Origin: Candidatus Sumerlaeota bacterium | GTDB lineage: Bacteria > Sumerlaeota > Sumerlaeia > JAFGJS01 | Assembly (NCBI GenBank): GCA_016928995.1 | Contig: JAFGJS010000086.1 | Location: 12,416 to 76,415, forward strand | Length of the DNA stretch: 64,000 nt | Direction: 5' to 3' | Notes under the pieces: generated by a model | The model's database searches: none | Told to the model about the DNA's origin: nothing | The model's input: the letters and a program-made list of their open reading frames with translations, nothing else | In this document: piece after piece, positions 37,843 to 47,591 of the stretch | Layout: every line of letters starts with the position of its first letter | Position numbering within the stretch: position 1 is the first letter of the stretch | Made by a program: the position numbers and the translations under genes

Positions 37843-40602
37843 ATGGAAGGTTTACTCCAAAAAATATTCACATTCGCGGCTGTGTACGCTCTAATTACTG
37901 TTTTTTCAGTGATCGGAAACTCAGCGTGGAGCGCGGATGGAACCCTGGCCGAGGTCCGCGATGTGCGCCTGATCACGGAAATGCAGCGCTCGCGCGTGGT
38001 CGTGGAACTCTCCAATCCGCCGGACGTGCGCCATCTTTTCCCGACGAACGATCCATCGCGTTGGATTTTACGGTTACGGCCGGCGGAAGTCAGGGCCGGT
38101 CTCACAACGGAAAAAATCAACGATGGCCGGATCAAAAACATCGAATGGACCTTGGATCAAACCGAGTTTCTGTTGACCTTGCGGCTTAATGCTCCGCCGG
38201 ATCACATTAAACTTTTCATGCTGCGGAATCCGCCGACGCTGGTGGCGGATTTTTTCAGCTCGCCGACGGCTGAGATCGAAGCTGCAACCACTCAAACCGA
38301 GTCGCAGCCATCATTGCGGTTGCCGATCCCCAAACCTCCCGTGAGTGTAACACCGAGCATGGAGGATGTGTTTTTGCCGCCGCCGGACATGGAAGAGGTT
38401 CTCACGATCGTTCCGGTGGAAAAAGAAATTAAAGCGGCGTATTCGCCGTTGAATCTACGCAAGCTTGATTTTTCGCGGCTGGGAGAGGAACTGCTGCGTG
38501 TGGCGGCGGAAGACTGGCCGGCTTTTGAACAACGCTTCCTCCCCTTGGCGCAACGGAGCGACTGGAAGGAGATGCAGGAACTGGCCCAAACCTTCGCGCT
38601 CGAGCCGCGCCCCACGTTGCCGGAAGAGGTCTGTCTGGCCGCGCTGGTCGAGGCGCATGCGCAGCAGGCGGGATTCCGGCAGGATCAATCCCCGGCGAAT
38701 CCTGGCGAGGCCTTGCTCGCGGTGGACATCGCGCGATTGGCGCTGCGCAGGCATCCCGGCAGCCGCCTCGCGCCGCTGATCCTGATGCGCCTGGCGCAGA
38801 TCTACCGCGATTTGGGTTTCACTCCGGAAGCGACCGCGACGTTGGGATGGCTGAATGATTTCGGTCCGAATGAATGGGATCCTCAGTTGCTGGCCTACGC
38901 GGCGGAAATCCTCACCGGCCTGGAAAAATGGGAAGAGGCGCGAACGATCCTTGAGGATTTGCTGGAGCGCTATCCCGGCGCTCCCGAGGCGCAACTGGCG
39001 CAAGCCTGGATCGGCCGCTGCCAGTATGCTTTGGGCGATCCAGGCGCGGCATTTTCCGCGTTGATGCAGGCCTGGGAGGCGGATCCCGGATTGCTGGAAA
39101 GCAATCCCGAACTGCTCGAAGCATGGGGCAAGGCATCGATGGAGCAGGCGTTGCTGACCGCCAATGCGCGTTCCGCGGCGCAGGATGTCAACGCCGCGAG
39201 CACGGCGCCTGAATTTTCCATGCCGCGAAGGGCGTTCGAACGTTATGCGTTGCTGTATCCACAGCTTGTCGCGGAAAAGCCGGAAATCGCGTATGGTCTG
39301 GCGCTTTCTCTCAGCCGCCTGGGCGAGTTTAATCAAGCGATGCGACAATACCGCGATGTCATCGAGACGTTTCCCGATTCGCCGCAGGCGGATGAGGCGC
39401 GGATTGATCTGGCGGAAATGGCCCTGCGGGATCGGATTTCCGGAATCGAGCGCGCCTATTCCGAGCTGGAAGCGTATCAACAGCCGGAGCAGACGCTGTT
39501 GCGCGTATTCCGCGAATCGCCGCATGATGAAACGGCGCAAGCCGCGGGGCATATTTACGCGCTGCATTGTTACCTGCGCGAGAACAACGAGTCGGACGCG
39601 CTGAAAATCTGGACCGAACTGAGCGACCGTTTTCCGGATTCGAAGTTGTTGAGTCAGATCAGCGCCTATGCGGAGGAAATCTTCGTGCCGGCGATTCGCG
39701 GGGCGCATGAAGCCGGCAATTACCGGCAGGTTGTTGATCTGGTGCGGCGCCATCCGGCTTTTGCGGGAGTGATTCAAGCCAATGCGGAATTGACCTTTCG
39801 GGTGGCCGATTCCTGGCGGGCGATGGAACTGTATGAGCAGGCGGCGCTTCAAGCTTCTTATGCGCCGAATTTACATGAAGCCGCGCCGCAGGATTTGGAA
39901 TGGGCCTTCCGGGCGTGTGAACTTCGCGCCGACAGCTTGTATCGCATCGGCTTGTACGATAAGGCCGCCGAAGAACGCAGGATGCTGCTGGAATATGATC
40001 CGGAAGGCGAAAGCGCGCCGCGCCAGTTATATTGGCTGGGCAAGATCGCGCGGCTGGAGCGGGATCCGGAGACGGCGCGTTCGCAGTGGAGCCAGGCGCT
40101 GGAGCATCCCCAGCTTTCGGCGCAATGCGAACTCGACGCCGCGGCGGATCGCGCAGCTTTGTTTCTGTCGTGTGAAGATTGGAGCGCGGCGCGCGCGGAT
40201 TTGATCCAGGCCATCCGGGCGATCGGACGGATGGATTTGGATTTGCGGCAGCCGTTAGCGCACCGGTTGCTGGCGCAGTTGGCCCAGGCGCGATACCGCG
40301 ACGGACGCTATGCGGATGCGTTAATGACTCTGGAGCCGTGCCTGGAAGGGGAATCCGATCCGGAGGAAATGGCGTTGATCCGGTATCAGGCCGCGCAGTG
40401 CCATATACAGTTGCTGATGAACTCCAAGGATAAGGCCCGCAACTCCTGGCACGCCGATCAGGCCGAAAAATTATTGCTGGCGTTGCGTGCGCCCGGCGCC
40501 GCCTCTGCCGCGCTCGCCGCCAAGGCTGGCAGCGATTTGCGCATGCTGGAACAGCTGCGTTCTGTTTTAGGCTTGCATTCCAGCCAAGCGTATCAACAAT
40601 GA
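37843..40602 (+). CDS. AMIN-domain and TPR-repeat secreted protein
   Basis: 919 residues. The chosen ATG yields a signal peptide (MEGLLQKIFTFAAVYALITV ... NSAWS, then ADG). An AMIN domain follows (~35-135: DVRLITEMQRSRVVVELSNP, WTLDQTEFLLTLRLN), a module that targets proteins to the cell wall or secretin. After a Pro-rich linker the rest (~210-915) is a long row of degenerate tetratricopeptide repeats (EEARTILEDLLERYPGAPEA). It resembles a periplasmic scaffold, perhaps of a secretion or pilus system. The histidine kinase gene begins 47 bases downstream, probably in the same unit. Confidence 0.82.
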   Translation: MEGLLQKIFTFAAVYALITVFSVIGNSAWSADGTLAEVRDVRLITEMQRSRVVVELSNPPDVRHLFPTNDPSRWILRLRPAEVRAGLTTEKINDGRIKNIEWTLDQTEFLLTLRLNAPPDHIKLFMLRNPPTLVADFFSSPTAEIEAATTQTESQPSLRLPIPKPPVSVTPSMEDVFLPPPDMEEVLTIVPVEKEIKAAYSPLNLRKLDFSRLGEELLRVAAEDWPAFEQRFLPLAQRSDWKEMQELAQTFALEPRPTLPEEVCLAALVEAHAQQAGFRQDQSPANPGEALLAVDIARLALRRHPGSRLAPLILMRLAQIYRDLGFTPEATATLGWLNDFGPNEWDPQLLAYAAEILTGLEKWEEARTILEDLLERYPGAPEAQLAQAWIGRCQYALGDPGAAFSALMQAWEADPGLLESNPELLEAWGKASMEQALLTANARSAAQDVNAASTAPEFSMPRRAFERYALLYPQLVAEKPEIAYGLALSLSRLGEFNQAMRQYRDVIETFPDSPQADEARIDLAEMALRDRISGIERAYSELEAYQQPEQTLLRVFRESPHDETAQAAGHIYALHCYLRENNESDALKIWTELSDRFPDSKLLSQISAYAEEIFVPAIRGAHEAGNYRQVVDLVRRHPAFAGVIQANAELTFRVADSWRAMELYEQAALQASYAPNLHEAAPQDLEWAFRACELRADSLYRIGLYDKAAEERRMLLEYDPEGESAPRQLYWLGKIARLERDPETARSQWSQALEHPQLSAQCELDAAADRAALFLSCEDWSAARADLIQAIRAIGRMDLDLRQPLAHRLLAQLAQARYRDGRYADALMTLEPCLEGESDPEEMALIRYQAAQCHIQLLMNSKDKARNSWHADQAEKLLLALRAPGAASAALAAKAGSDLRMLEQLRSVLGLHSSQAYQQ

Positions 40603-40649
40603 AACCATACTCGCAAGATCCGTAAAATTCGGCAGAACGTCAGGATGTA

Positions 40650-42662
40650 ATGTCTTTTTCAGCGAAACATAACGATGCCCGCGACGATGGCCTGTTTCAG
40701 ATTCTGGTCATGGAAAGCGACGCGGCGGAACTGGAGCGCCTGGAGCGGCTGCTGACGCGATTCGGCCATCGTGTCCTTCCTGCCGCGGACTACAACGAGG
40801 CGATGGTTCATTTAAAGATCACCAAGCCTGACATCGCATTCCTGGAGTTTCTGCCGTCGCGCGCCGCGCATACGGAAATGCTGGCCGCTCTCCATAACCG
40901 TTTTCCCGATACGCTTGTCGTGCTGCTTTCCATTCAATCGGGCTCCGAAACGACGTTTCCCGTTTATCGCATGCATATTTTCGACGTCCTCTATAAACCG
41001 GTGCGCGCTTCGGATTTGCAATTCAAAGTGGAGCGCTGCTATCAGCGCCTGCGCATCATTCATGAAAAGGAAATGGCGCTCAAGGCCTTGCGCGAGCAAA
41101 ACCAGAAACTGATCGAATCCCAGGAGCGCTTTTGGCTGGCGCAGCAATTCTCTCATCTGGGCGTGTGGGATTGGGATCTGGTGACCGGCCGCGCCACTCG
41201 CGCGGAGCAAGCGTATAAGATCCCCGGCTCGCAGACCTTCTTCGACAGCGACAACATCAACGATTTTTACAGCATGGTTCATCCCGAAGACCAGGCGCGA
41301 GTGCGCCGGGCGCAAGAGGATTGCATCCATCATGGCAAGGACTACAACACGGAGTTCCGCATTCAGGATCCGGGCGGCTCCGTGCGCTGGCTGTCCGAGC
41401 GGGGCAACGTGATTCGCGATCAAAACGGCCGGGCGATCCGCATGGTCGGCGTCGTGCTCGACATCACGAAACGCAAGCACGCCGAAGCGGAACAGCTTCG
41501 CATGGTGGAGCGCATCCAGGAAACCCAGCGGCTGGAGGGTCTGGGCGTGCTGGCCGGCGGCATCGCCCATGAGTTCAACAATTTGATGATGGGGATTCTG
41601 GGCAACACCTCGCTGTTGATGGAGAGCTCGCCGCCGGAAAGCATCATGCGCAAGTTGAACTCCATTGAGCGCAGCGCCAATCGCGCGGCGGAGCTCACGA
41701 ATCAAATCCTGGCTTACGCCGGCAAAGGCCAGTATTTTCTCGAGCGCTTGAATCTCAGCGGGCTGGTGCGCGACATCAAACAACTTCTCTTAATTTCACT
41801 GCATAAACATCATGAGATGATCTTTCAATTGCAGGATGACCTTCCGTGCATCGAAGGAGACATGAAGCAAATCCAGCAGCTCGTCGTGAACCTGGCGACT
41901 AACGCCGCTGAAGCATTGACTGGACGGGAAAACGGTAAGATTTCCGTAGAGACCGGAGTGCGCACGCTTCCACGGGCGAATTTCAGCATGCGGGAGAATT
42001 TGGAGCACGTCACACCGGGAGAGTACGTCTACATCCGAGTCGAAGACAATGGCATCGGCATGGATGATGAGACGATAGAGCATTGCTTCGAACCATTCTA
42101 CACCACCCGCTTCATGGGGCGCGGACTTGGACTGGCCGCGGTGGAGGGGATCCTGCGCTCGCATCATGGCGTGATCGATATGCGGTCCGTGCAGGATCAT
42201 GGCACGGTCGTCACCGCCTACTTTCCGCGCGAAGGGTTGTTGCAGGAAAAAACGGAGGCCCCGGAAATTCCGCAAGCGAAGCCGCAGGAACAGGATCAAA
42301 CCGTTGTGCTTTTCGTGGATGATGACGAGATGATCCTGGAGATCGCGCAGAGTTACCTGAAGGAAAATGGATTCGAGGTCAGACTGGCGGATAATGGACG
42401 CAAGGCGGTGGATCTCGCTGCCACATCGCCCGGAGACATCGATATTGTGCTGCTCGACATGACCCTGCCCGATATCTCCGGACAGGAAGTATTTGAACAG
42501 ATTCGCAAAGTCAATTCCGCCGTGCCGGTCATCCTGACCAGCGGCTACACCCAGGAGAGCGTGCTGGGAGCCACCGAGCACCTCAAGCCCGCCGGATTTC
42601 TGCAAAAACCCTATCGGCCCAACGACCTGCTCAGCATCATCGAGCGCATCTTGAAAAAATGA
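40650..42662 (+). CDS. Hybrid sensor histidine kinase (pseudo-REC, PAS, HisKA, HATPase, REC)
   Basis: 670 residues, cytoplasmic. The N-terminal receiver-like domain (~15-135) has Glu66 in DIAFLEFLPS where the phosphorylated Asp should be, so it is likely not phosphorylatable. A PAS fold with PAC (~165-275: FRIQDPGGSVRWLSERG) is followed by the H-box with His307 (LAGGIAHEFNNLMMGILGN), the N box (LATNAAEAL), G1 (EDNGIGM) and G2 (GRGLGLAAV), and a C-terminal receiver with acceptor Asp603 (IVLLDMTLPDISG). The signal is unknown. AGGA lies 5 bases before the ATG. It follows the AMIN/TPR gene. Confidence 0.93.
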   Translation: MSFSAKHNDARDDGLFQILVMESDAAELERLERLLTRFGHRVLPAADYNEAMVHLKITKPDIAFLEFLPSRAAHTEMLAALHNRFPDTLVVLLSIQSGSETTFPVYRMHIFDVLYKPVRASDLQFKVERCYQRLRIIHEKEMALKALREQNQKLIESQERFWLAQQFSHLGVWDWDLVTGRATRAEQAYKIPGSQTFFDSDNINDFYSMVHPEDQARVRRAQEDCIHHGKDYNTEFRIQDPGGSVRWLSERGNVIRDQNGRAIRMVGVVLDITKRKHAEAEQLRMVERIQETQRLEGLGVLAGGIAHEFNNLMMGILGNTSLLMESSPPESIMRKLNSIERSANRAAELTNQILAYAGKGQYFLERLNLSGLVRDIKQLLLISLHKHHEMIFQLQDDLPCIEGDMKQIQQLVVNLATNAAEALTGRENGKISVETGVRTLPRANFSMRENLEHVTPGEYVYIRVEDNGIGMDDETIEHCFEPFYTTRFMGRGLGLAAVEGILRSHHGVIDMRSVQDHGTVVTAYFPREGLLQEKTEAPEIPQAKPQEQDQTVVLFVDDDEMILEIAQSYLKENGFEVRLADNGRKAVDLAATSPGDIDIVLLDMTLPDISGQEVFEQIRKVNSAVPVILTSGYTQESVLGATEHLKPAGFLQKPYRPNDLLSIIERILKK

Positions 42663-42686
42663 TTCGTCCAGTATCGTCGATTTTGA

Positions 42687-43789
42687 TCAGGCCAATGACC
42701 TCTGAAACTCGATCACTCTCTGGATGTATTCCAGTATGAGGGCGGGAAAGCGCGAATCGTAATCGGGAATCACGGATCGGGTGTTCGTCAGGTCAAACAC
42801 ACAGGATTCATTCAAATACGGCAGATAGGGCTTGAGCGAGCGGATCATCATTTTCTCCGTCCAGGTCGGATTCTCGGGGAGCGCTGAAACAAAGGACATG
42901 CGGATGAGGTGATGAACGCCAAAGGCCTGGGCCAGCAGAGACACGATCTCTGCGTTGGATTGCGGGCATGGATGACAGAGGTGATAAGTCCGGCCTGCCG
43001 CCGGCGAGCGGAGGCCGATCTCGAGCATCGCATCGACAATTGAATCGATCGGCGCCAGGTTGGGACGAGCATCAGGAGCGATGGGGATCCTGATCTTTTC
43101 GCTGATCGCCTCGCCGTCGCCAAGCTGGTAGTGCTGCTGGATGCGGTTGATCACTTCGACCAGGGCGTTGAGATGCGTGAATGTAGAGGAGCGGCCTGTG
43201 GCCGTGTCGTTGATGATGATGGACGGCCGGACGACGCATAGCGGAAGGTCTATTTCGCCGCACAAGTCCGCTATTCCGATTTCCGCATCCAGTTTGCTTT
43301 GCTCATAGCAATTGCGAAAAGTCTGACCTTGATCCAGCTCGCTCTCCAAGACCAATCCTTTTCTGTCGCCGGCCACGTACGCCGTGCTTACATGAACAGC
43401 GTAGTCGATTGAGCCGCGCAACGTATGCATCACATTCAGCGATCCATCAATGTTAATCTGACGTTGGCTTTCCGGATTCGCTGGATTGAATCGAGTGTCT
43501 CCGGCGACGTGAAAAAGGATGGCGTTGGACGCGGGGATCACTTCTGTGATTGGTCGAGACAGGCCCAGCCCGGGATCGGCGATGTCGATCTCAAGGCAAT
43601 GCAAGTTCGCCAGCAGGTCGCGTTCCACCGGCGTCCCGGCGATGTCGTCGAGCGATGCTTTGACTCTATCCGCGAAAGCAACGTTCGCCTGGAAGCGTCC
43701 AAGCGCGTACACGCGCCATCCGCGCGTCAATAGCCGATGGACAAGCCTGGCTCCAATAAAACCATTCGCTCCTGTAACGCTGTTCTCAT
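42687..43789 (-). pseudogene. NAD(P)-dependent extended SDR / thioester-reductase-like gene, frameshifted near its start
   Basis: From 43765 leftward a single frame encodes a Rossmann protein: VTGANGFIGARLVHRLLTRG, HVSTAYVAGDRKGLV, and YEQSK (catalytic Tyr and Lys). It fits the NAD_binding_4 (fatty acyl-CoA/thioester reductase-like) extended SDRs. But this frame has no start codon before the nucleotide-binding motif; the first TTG at 43730 would remove it. An ATG at 43789 reading MRTA lies one frame away: restoring bases at gcgttaca (43773-43780) gives MRTA(L)VTGANGFIG, a normal SDR start. A lost GTTA copy or sequencing error could explain this. It begins 20 bases after the preceding stop. 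Confidence 0.8.
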
Positions 43790-43808
43790 CGGATGCTTGT
43801 TTGCCGCT

Positions 43809-45734
43809 TCAATCGCTCGTTGCATAGCGGTCGGCCTTGCGTTCGAATTCCTGCTTGAGCCAGCCATTGATCATTTTGAAGTACCAGGCCTCTTCGGGCA
43901 GTCCTGCCTCAACGGCCTGTTGCCGGGCGATTTCCTGCGCCTCAATGGCCTGCCGCAGCAGCGCGGCGCCTTGCTGCGCGTCGGCGGGATCCTGCGTGTT
44001 GTAATAACGGCCAAGGCGGTTCATCGCCTGCTGCTGGAACGACATCACGATCAGCTCGGCGGCTTCGAATTGCGCGCGGCCGAGTTCGCCGCGCAGACTC
44101 GCGGCGTTGCGCGGAGATGCGTCCGTATGCACGGCTTGCTGCAATTCCTCCGCCGCTTCGAGCAATTCCAGGCCCATGGCCTGGTACGTTTGCGCGATCT
44201 CCCGTCCGAACTCCGAGTCGTTCGTCTCCGGCAGCCAGCGATAGTCGAAGTAGCTGCCGAATTCATGTTCACAGAGGCGCATTGCGTTCTGGAAGATGTC
44301 CGCCTTGCGTCGAAGATAATGCTCCCAGGGCAGGGGATCATGCGGCCGGATGCAGTGCGCCAGTTGCAGAATCGCGCCGTCCGCGTCCAGCTCGGCGTCC
44401 CAGTGCAAGTGCGCGAAGACGTGCATATTGAATTCCGCCGCGATGGCCGGGCCGCGGGTTTGCAGCGACATATGCGATTGGATCCCGTGCTGCTCATACA
44501 CCGCCATGTCGCATGCGATCACGTCAGGCAGGAAGGGATGCATGCCCCGGAACAGCAGCTGGTCGAAGTAATACTCGAAGGTGTGGGAATCGTGACGCGG
44601 CTCCGCTTCGCCCTCGTCGCCGTACGTCGCGTCGAACTTTTGCAGCCATTGGCGCAGGGCTTTCAGGTATTGGCGATTGCGGCGGCACTTGGGATCGTCC
44701 AGCGCATGGCCGTAGCAGCGTTCGCGCGGGGCGAAGAGCAGGAACGCGCCTTCCGGCGCTTCGATTTCCGGACCGGGGAAGATTGTGTCGTGGTACGCCA
44801 GCACGGGAATCTGCGTTGCGGCGCCTTCCTCGCGCGCGGCTTGAACCAGATGGCGCATGGCCAGCAGCGCCTGATCCGTGGGCAGCAGCGCCCGGCAGGA
44901 GGGGCACAGGCACCATCCGCCGCCGGGCAGATCGTCGCCCCAGGTGTGGATCGCGTACGCCTCGGGCTGTTCGCACAGCCGCTGCTTGAAGTTTTCCTTG
45001 ATGATCGCAACCGTCCGCGGATTCGTGACGCAGGCGTTGCTGTCCGGCTGGCGCGTGCCGCGGAAATCCTCGGGCTGAAACATGCGGAAGAGCTCGGGTT
45101 CTTCGTCGAAGCGCTCGCGCGGAATCAGTTTCTTGAAATCATGACCGCCGGTTTCCAATCGAATGCCGCATTGTTTGCAAAGTTCAAGCAAGCCGTAATC
45201 GTTGGCGAGTGCGTTGAAACCCAGCTTCGCGTAAAAGCGCACCCATTCCTCCGGGGTGAAGTCATGATGCCCGCAGCCCTCATGAATTCCGCGCCAGGGA
45301 AAGCGGGGATTGATCCGACATTCGCCGCATTCCAGGGCGATCTCATTGGCGGCGTCGAGCGGCGGCCATTCTCCGCCGGAGCCGGGGAGTTCGAACCAGA
45401 AACCAAGCCGTCGGGCCAGGGCGTATACGCCGTTGAGCGCGCCTTTGTCCTTGTTGGCGGCGATGATCGCCTCATCCTTTTCAATCCGTAGAATGTATCC
45501 ATCCCACTTGACGCCGGATGTTTCGGGCGTTTTGTCGTGATGGCTGCGATTGGGCAACGCTAGTCGCAGACAATGAAGGCTGGTCGAGGCGGAGCGAATC
45601 TGACTCGTGGCGATATGAATGCGTCCGAGCAGGCGGATGAGCTCCGTCGCTGCGTATTTGTAGCACGGCGACGAATTATCCGGCGACACATGAAGATCGA
45701 GTCTGGGTGAGAATGTCAGCTCGCTGCGTTCCAT
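43809..45734 (-). CDS. Glycosidase-like protein with DUF4838-type domain
   Basis: 641 residues without a signal peptide. The N-terminal ~130 residues resemble the non-catalytic domain that precedes GH20 and GH67 barrels (YAATELIRLLGRI, GYILRIEKDEAIIAANKDKG, ALARRLGFWFELPG). A barrel-like DUF4838 region follows, with TNPRTVAIIKENFKQRL, IHTWGDDLPGGGWCLCPSC and the four-Cys pattern usual in that family, then a helical C-terminus. A sugar-hydrolase role is likely but the substrate and catalytic acids are not assignable. GGGAGC lies 6 bases before the ATG. The reductase gene follows at 20 bases in the same direction. Confidence 0.75.
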   Translation of the reverse strand: MERSELTFSPRLDLHVSPDNSSPCYKYAATELIRLLGRIHIATSQIRSASTSLHCLRLALPNRSHHDKTPETSGVKWDGYILRIEKDEAIIAANKDKGALNGVYALARRLGFWFELPGSGGEWPPLDAANEIALECGECRINPRFPWRGIHEGCGHHDFTPEEWVRFYAKLGFNALANDYGLLELCKQCGIRLETGGHDFKKLIPRERFDEEPELFRMFQPEDFRGTRQPDSNACVTNPRTVAIIKENFKQRLCEQPEAYAIHTWGDDLPGGGWCLCPSCRALLPTDQALLAMRHLVQAAREEGAATQIPVLAYHDTIFPGPEIEAPEGAFLLFAPRERCYGHALDDPKCRRNRQYLKALRQWLQKFDATYGDEGEAEPRHDSHTFEYYFDQLLFRGMHPFLPDVIACDMAVYEQHGIQSHMSLQTRGPAIAAEFNMHVFAHLHWDAELDADGAILQLAHCIRPHDPLPWEHYLRRKADIFQNAMRLCEHEFGSYFDYRWLPETNDSEFGREIAQTYQAMGLELLEAAEELQQAVHTDASPRNAASLRGELGRAQFEAAELIVMSFQQQAMNRLGRYYNTQDPADAQQGAALLRQAIEAQEIARQQAVEAGLPEEAWYFKMINGWLKQEFERKADRYATSD

Positions 45735-45803
45735 GAATAGCTCCCTGTTCCATTCGCTTTCGTTTCAGAGCAGTTCTCGAATGTTTTGTTCGCATCCCTT
45801 GAA

Positions 45804-45835
45804 TGTGGCACAGCCGCCCTCGGCTGTGTTCTCTT
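45804..45835. repeat. Short palindromic REP-like element
   Basis: tggcacagccgccctcggct followed by gtgttc: the stem acagccg / cggctgt with loop ccct. A compact GC palindrome in an AT-rich gap. Only one clear copy is in this window. Confidence 0.5.
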
Positions 45836-45944
45836 CCCATTCGGACAATACTTTCGAGAGATGCTATATTGCTGAGACGAATTTCGTTTTCTCGCAAGCC
45901 AAAACAACCTAGCGCAAATTTTGCATAAGACAACACCAAAAAAA

Positions 45945-45971
45945 CAACCGCGCTCGATTCGAACGCGGTTG
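45945..45971 (-). terminator. Intrinsic terminator of the Gfo/Idh/MocA gene
   Basis: Stem caaccgcg / cgcggttg with an 11-base loop, followed on the minus strand by seven Ts (complement of 45938-45944). Confidence 0.9.
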
Positions 45972-46015
45972 CAGTCTTTTGTCTGTTTTTTCGAACCATG
46001 AGTCTGAATGATCGC

Positions 46016-47467
46016 TTACACCTGTTCCGGCATGACGAACGGCTCGCGATAGGCGTCCTTCAAGTATTGATTGGCCTGGTCGGCATGATCGCCGGTGAAA
46101 CTCTGTGCGTTCGCATCGAAAGTCAGCTGCGGACCCAGGATGATCGGCTCCCGGGCCAGGTCGATCTGAAGCTGATGCAGATTATCGACCAGCGATGCGA
46201 TGGCGTTTTTGACATCGTCGCATTGCTGGAAACTCTCCTTGACCTCTTCGGGCGAAGCGGCTTGCCCCACGCGATAGCTGGCGTTCACCATGTGGCACAT
46301 CGTCGCGCTCAGGCAGCCTTGCTCGATGGTCGCGGCGATCTTGCTGTGATCGTCGTTCTGGATCGCGTCGATAAAACGCGGCAGATGTTGCTGGCCGCCG
46401 TCGCCGTCGTAGCGCTTGATCTGCTTGCCGTCTTTATCGTATGCCCGGGCGCCGCCGCGAAAGACGACGAAGTAGCCGTTTTCGCACATGACGATGTTGA
46501 CGTCGCGGGCGCGGTTGCTGAAATAGGATGGCGAGCGTTCGCTTCCCTTTTCCGCGGGGAGATTGCGGATTTGCAGCGTCACGGGAATCCCGCTGGGATG
46601 CGTGAAATAAGCCAGGGCCATGTTCGGCGTCTGCCCGTCGTCGTGCCACATCCAGCGATTGCCGCACATCACCACGTTAGTGGGCGCTTCCGTCCAGCCC
46701 AGGATGTTGCAGATGTCATCCGCCCGATGCGGCCCCCAATTGCCGATCTCGCCGTTGCCGTAAGGCCACTGCCAATGCCAGTCGTAATGGAATCTCCTGC
46801 GCATCACCGGCGCGTCCGGCGCCGGACCGGCCCACAGGTTATAATCCACGCTGCTTGGCACGGGCATGGGCGCGCTGACCTTGCCGATGGATCCTCGCAG
46901 GCCAAAATGGATCGAGTCAACCCAGAGAACTTTGCCCAGCATGCCCGCCTGGATGTCCTGGACACTCGCCGTGATGCCCGGATCGGAGCGGTGCTGGGTG
47001 CCGACTTGCACGATGCGGCCGGATTTTTTGGCCGCGTCGATCATCCGGCGGCATTCCCAGATGCTGTGCGTCGCCGGTTTCTCCACGTACACATGCTTGC
47101 CGGCCTGGCAGGCCCATACGGTCATCAGCGCGTGCCAGTGATTGGGCGCGACGATGACGACCGCGTCCACATCCTTACTGTCGAGCGCCCTGCGGAAATC
47201 CTGATAGGTCTGCACGCCTCCGCCGACTCGCTCCGCATGCTGATTCATGTGCTGTGAATCGGCGTCCGAAAGCGCGACGATTTTAACGTTGTTCATGCCT
47301 GAAAGCTGCTTGATATGGCCGCCCCCCTTGTCGCCGCATCCGATCACGGCGACGTTGACGCGTTCGTTGGCGCCGAACACACGGGCGTGCGGCGCGACCA
47401 TCGCTCCCACGCCCAGGGCTGTGGCGGCGCGGATAAATTCACGTCTTGATGGATTCGAAAATGACAT
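46016..47467 (-). CDS. Gfo/Idh/MocA family oxidoreductase with Tat signal
   Basis: 483 residues. The N-terminus PSRREFIRAATALGVGAM is a twin-arginine signal, so the folded enzyme is exported with its cofactor. The Rossmann part (~40-155) shows VNVAVIGCGDKGGGHIKQL and GKHVYVEKPATHS with the family Lys. The C-terminal alpha/beta domain carries WHWQWPYGNGEIGNWGPHRA and NRWMWHDDGQTPN. Such exported members oxidise or reduce sugars and sugar derivatives in many polysaccharide-degrading bacteria; the substrate is unknown. AAAGGA lies 9 bases before the chosen ATG; another ATG is 6 bases earlier. It stands alone between terminators. Confidence 0.93.
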   Translation of the reverse strand: MSFSNPSRREFIRAATALGVGAMVAPHARVFGANERVNVAVIGCGDKGGGHIKQLSGMNNVKIVALSDADSQHMNQHAERVGGGVQTYQDFRRALDSKDVDAVVIVAPNHWHALMTVWACQAGKHVYVEKPATHSIWECRRMIDAAKKSGRIVQVGTQHRSDPGITASVQDIQAGMLGKVLWVDSIHFGLRGSIGKVSAPMPVPSSVDYNLWAGPAPDAPVMRRRFHYDWHWQWPYGNGEIGNWGPHRADDICNILGWTEAPTNVVMCGNRWMWHDDGQTPNMALAYFTHPSGIPVTLQIRNLPAEKGSERSPSYFSNRARDVNIVMCENGYFVVFRGGARAYDKDGKQIKRYDGDGGQQHLPRFIDAIQNDDHSKIAATIEQGCLSATMCHMVNASYRVGQAASPEEVKESFQQCDDVKNAIASLVDNLHQLQIDLAREPIILGPQLTFDANAQSFTGDHADQANQYLKDAYREPFVMPEQV

Positions 47468-47591
47468 CAGCATTGATCCTTTCAGGATTTTGATTCAAAA
47501 ATCAAACCTAGCATAAGAGATGTGTCGCGCCAGCGCAAGGCTCAATCGCGAAGAGTTGGAAACAAAATACTTTTCAGGCCTCAGTATATTC

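Noticed and set aside
42687-43730. TTG at 43730 as the start of the SDR gene
   Set aside because: It would cut off the VTGANGFIG nucleotide-binding motif that is encoded in the same frame just upstream, so a frameshift is the better explanation.
43737-45491. Long open frame on the + strand opposite the DUF4838-like gene
   Set aside because: It mirrors the real gene's high-GC codon positions, has no ribosome binding site, and its translation is Arg/Ala/Val-rich without any domain. Similar shadows at 18286-20127 (minus), 21349-22812 (plus) and 2070-3497 (plus) were rejected for the same reason.
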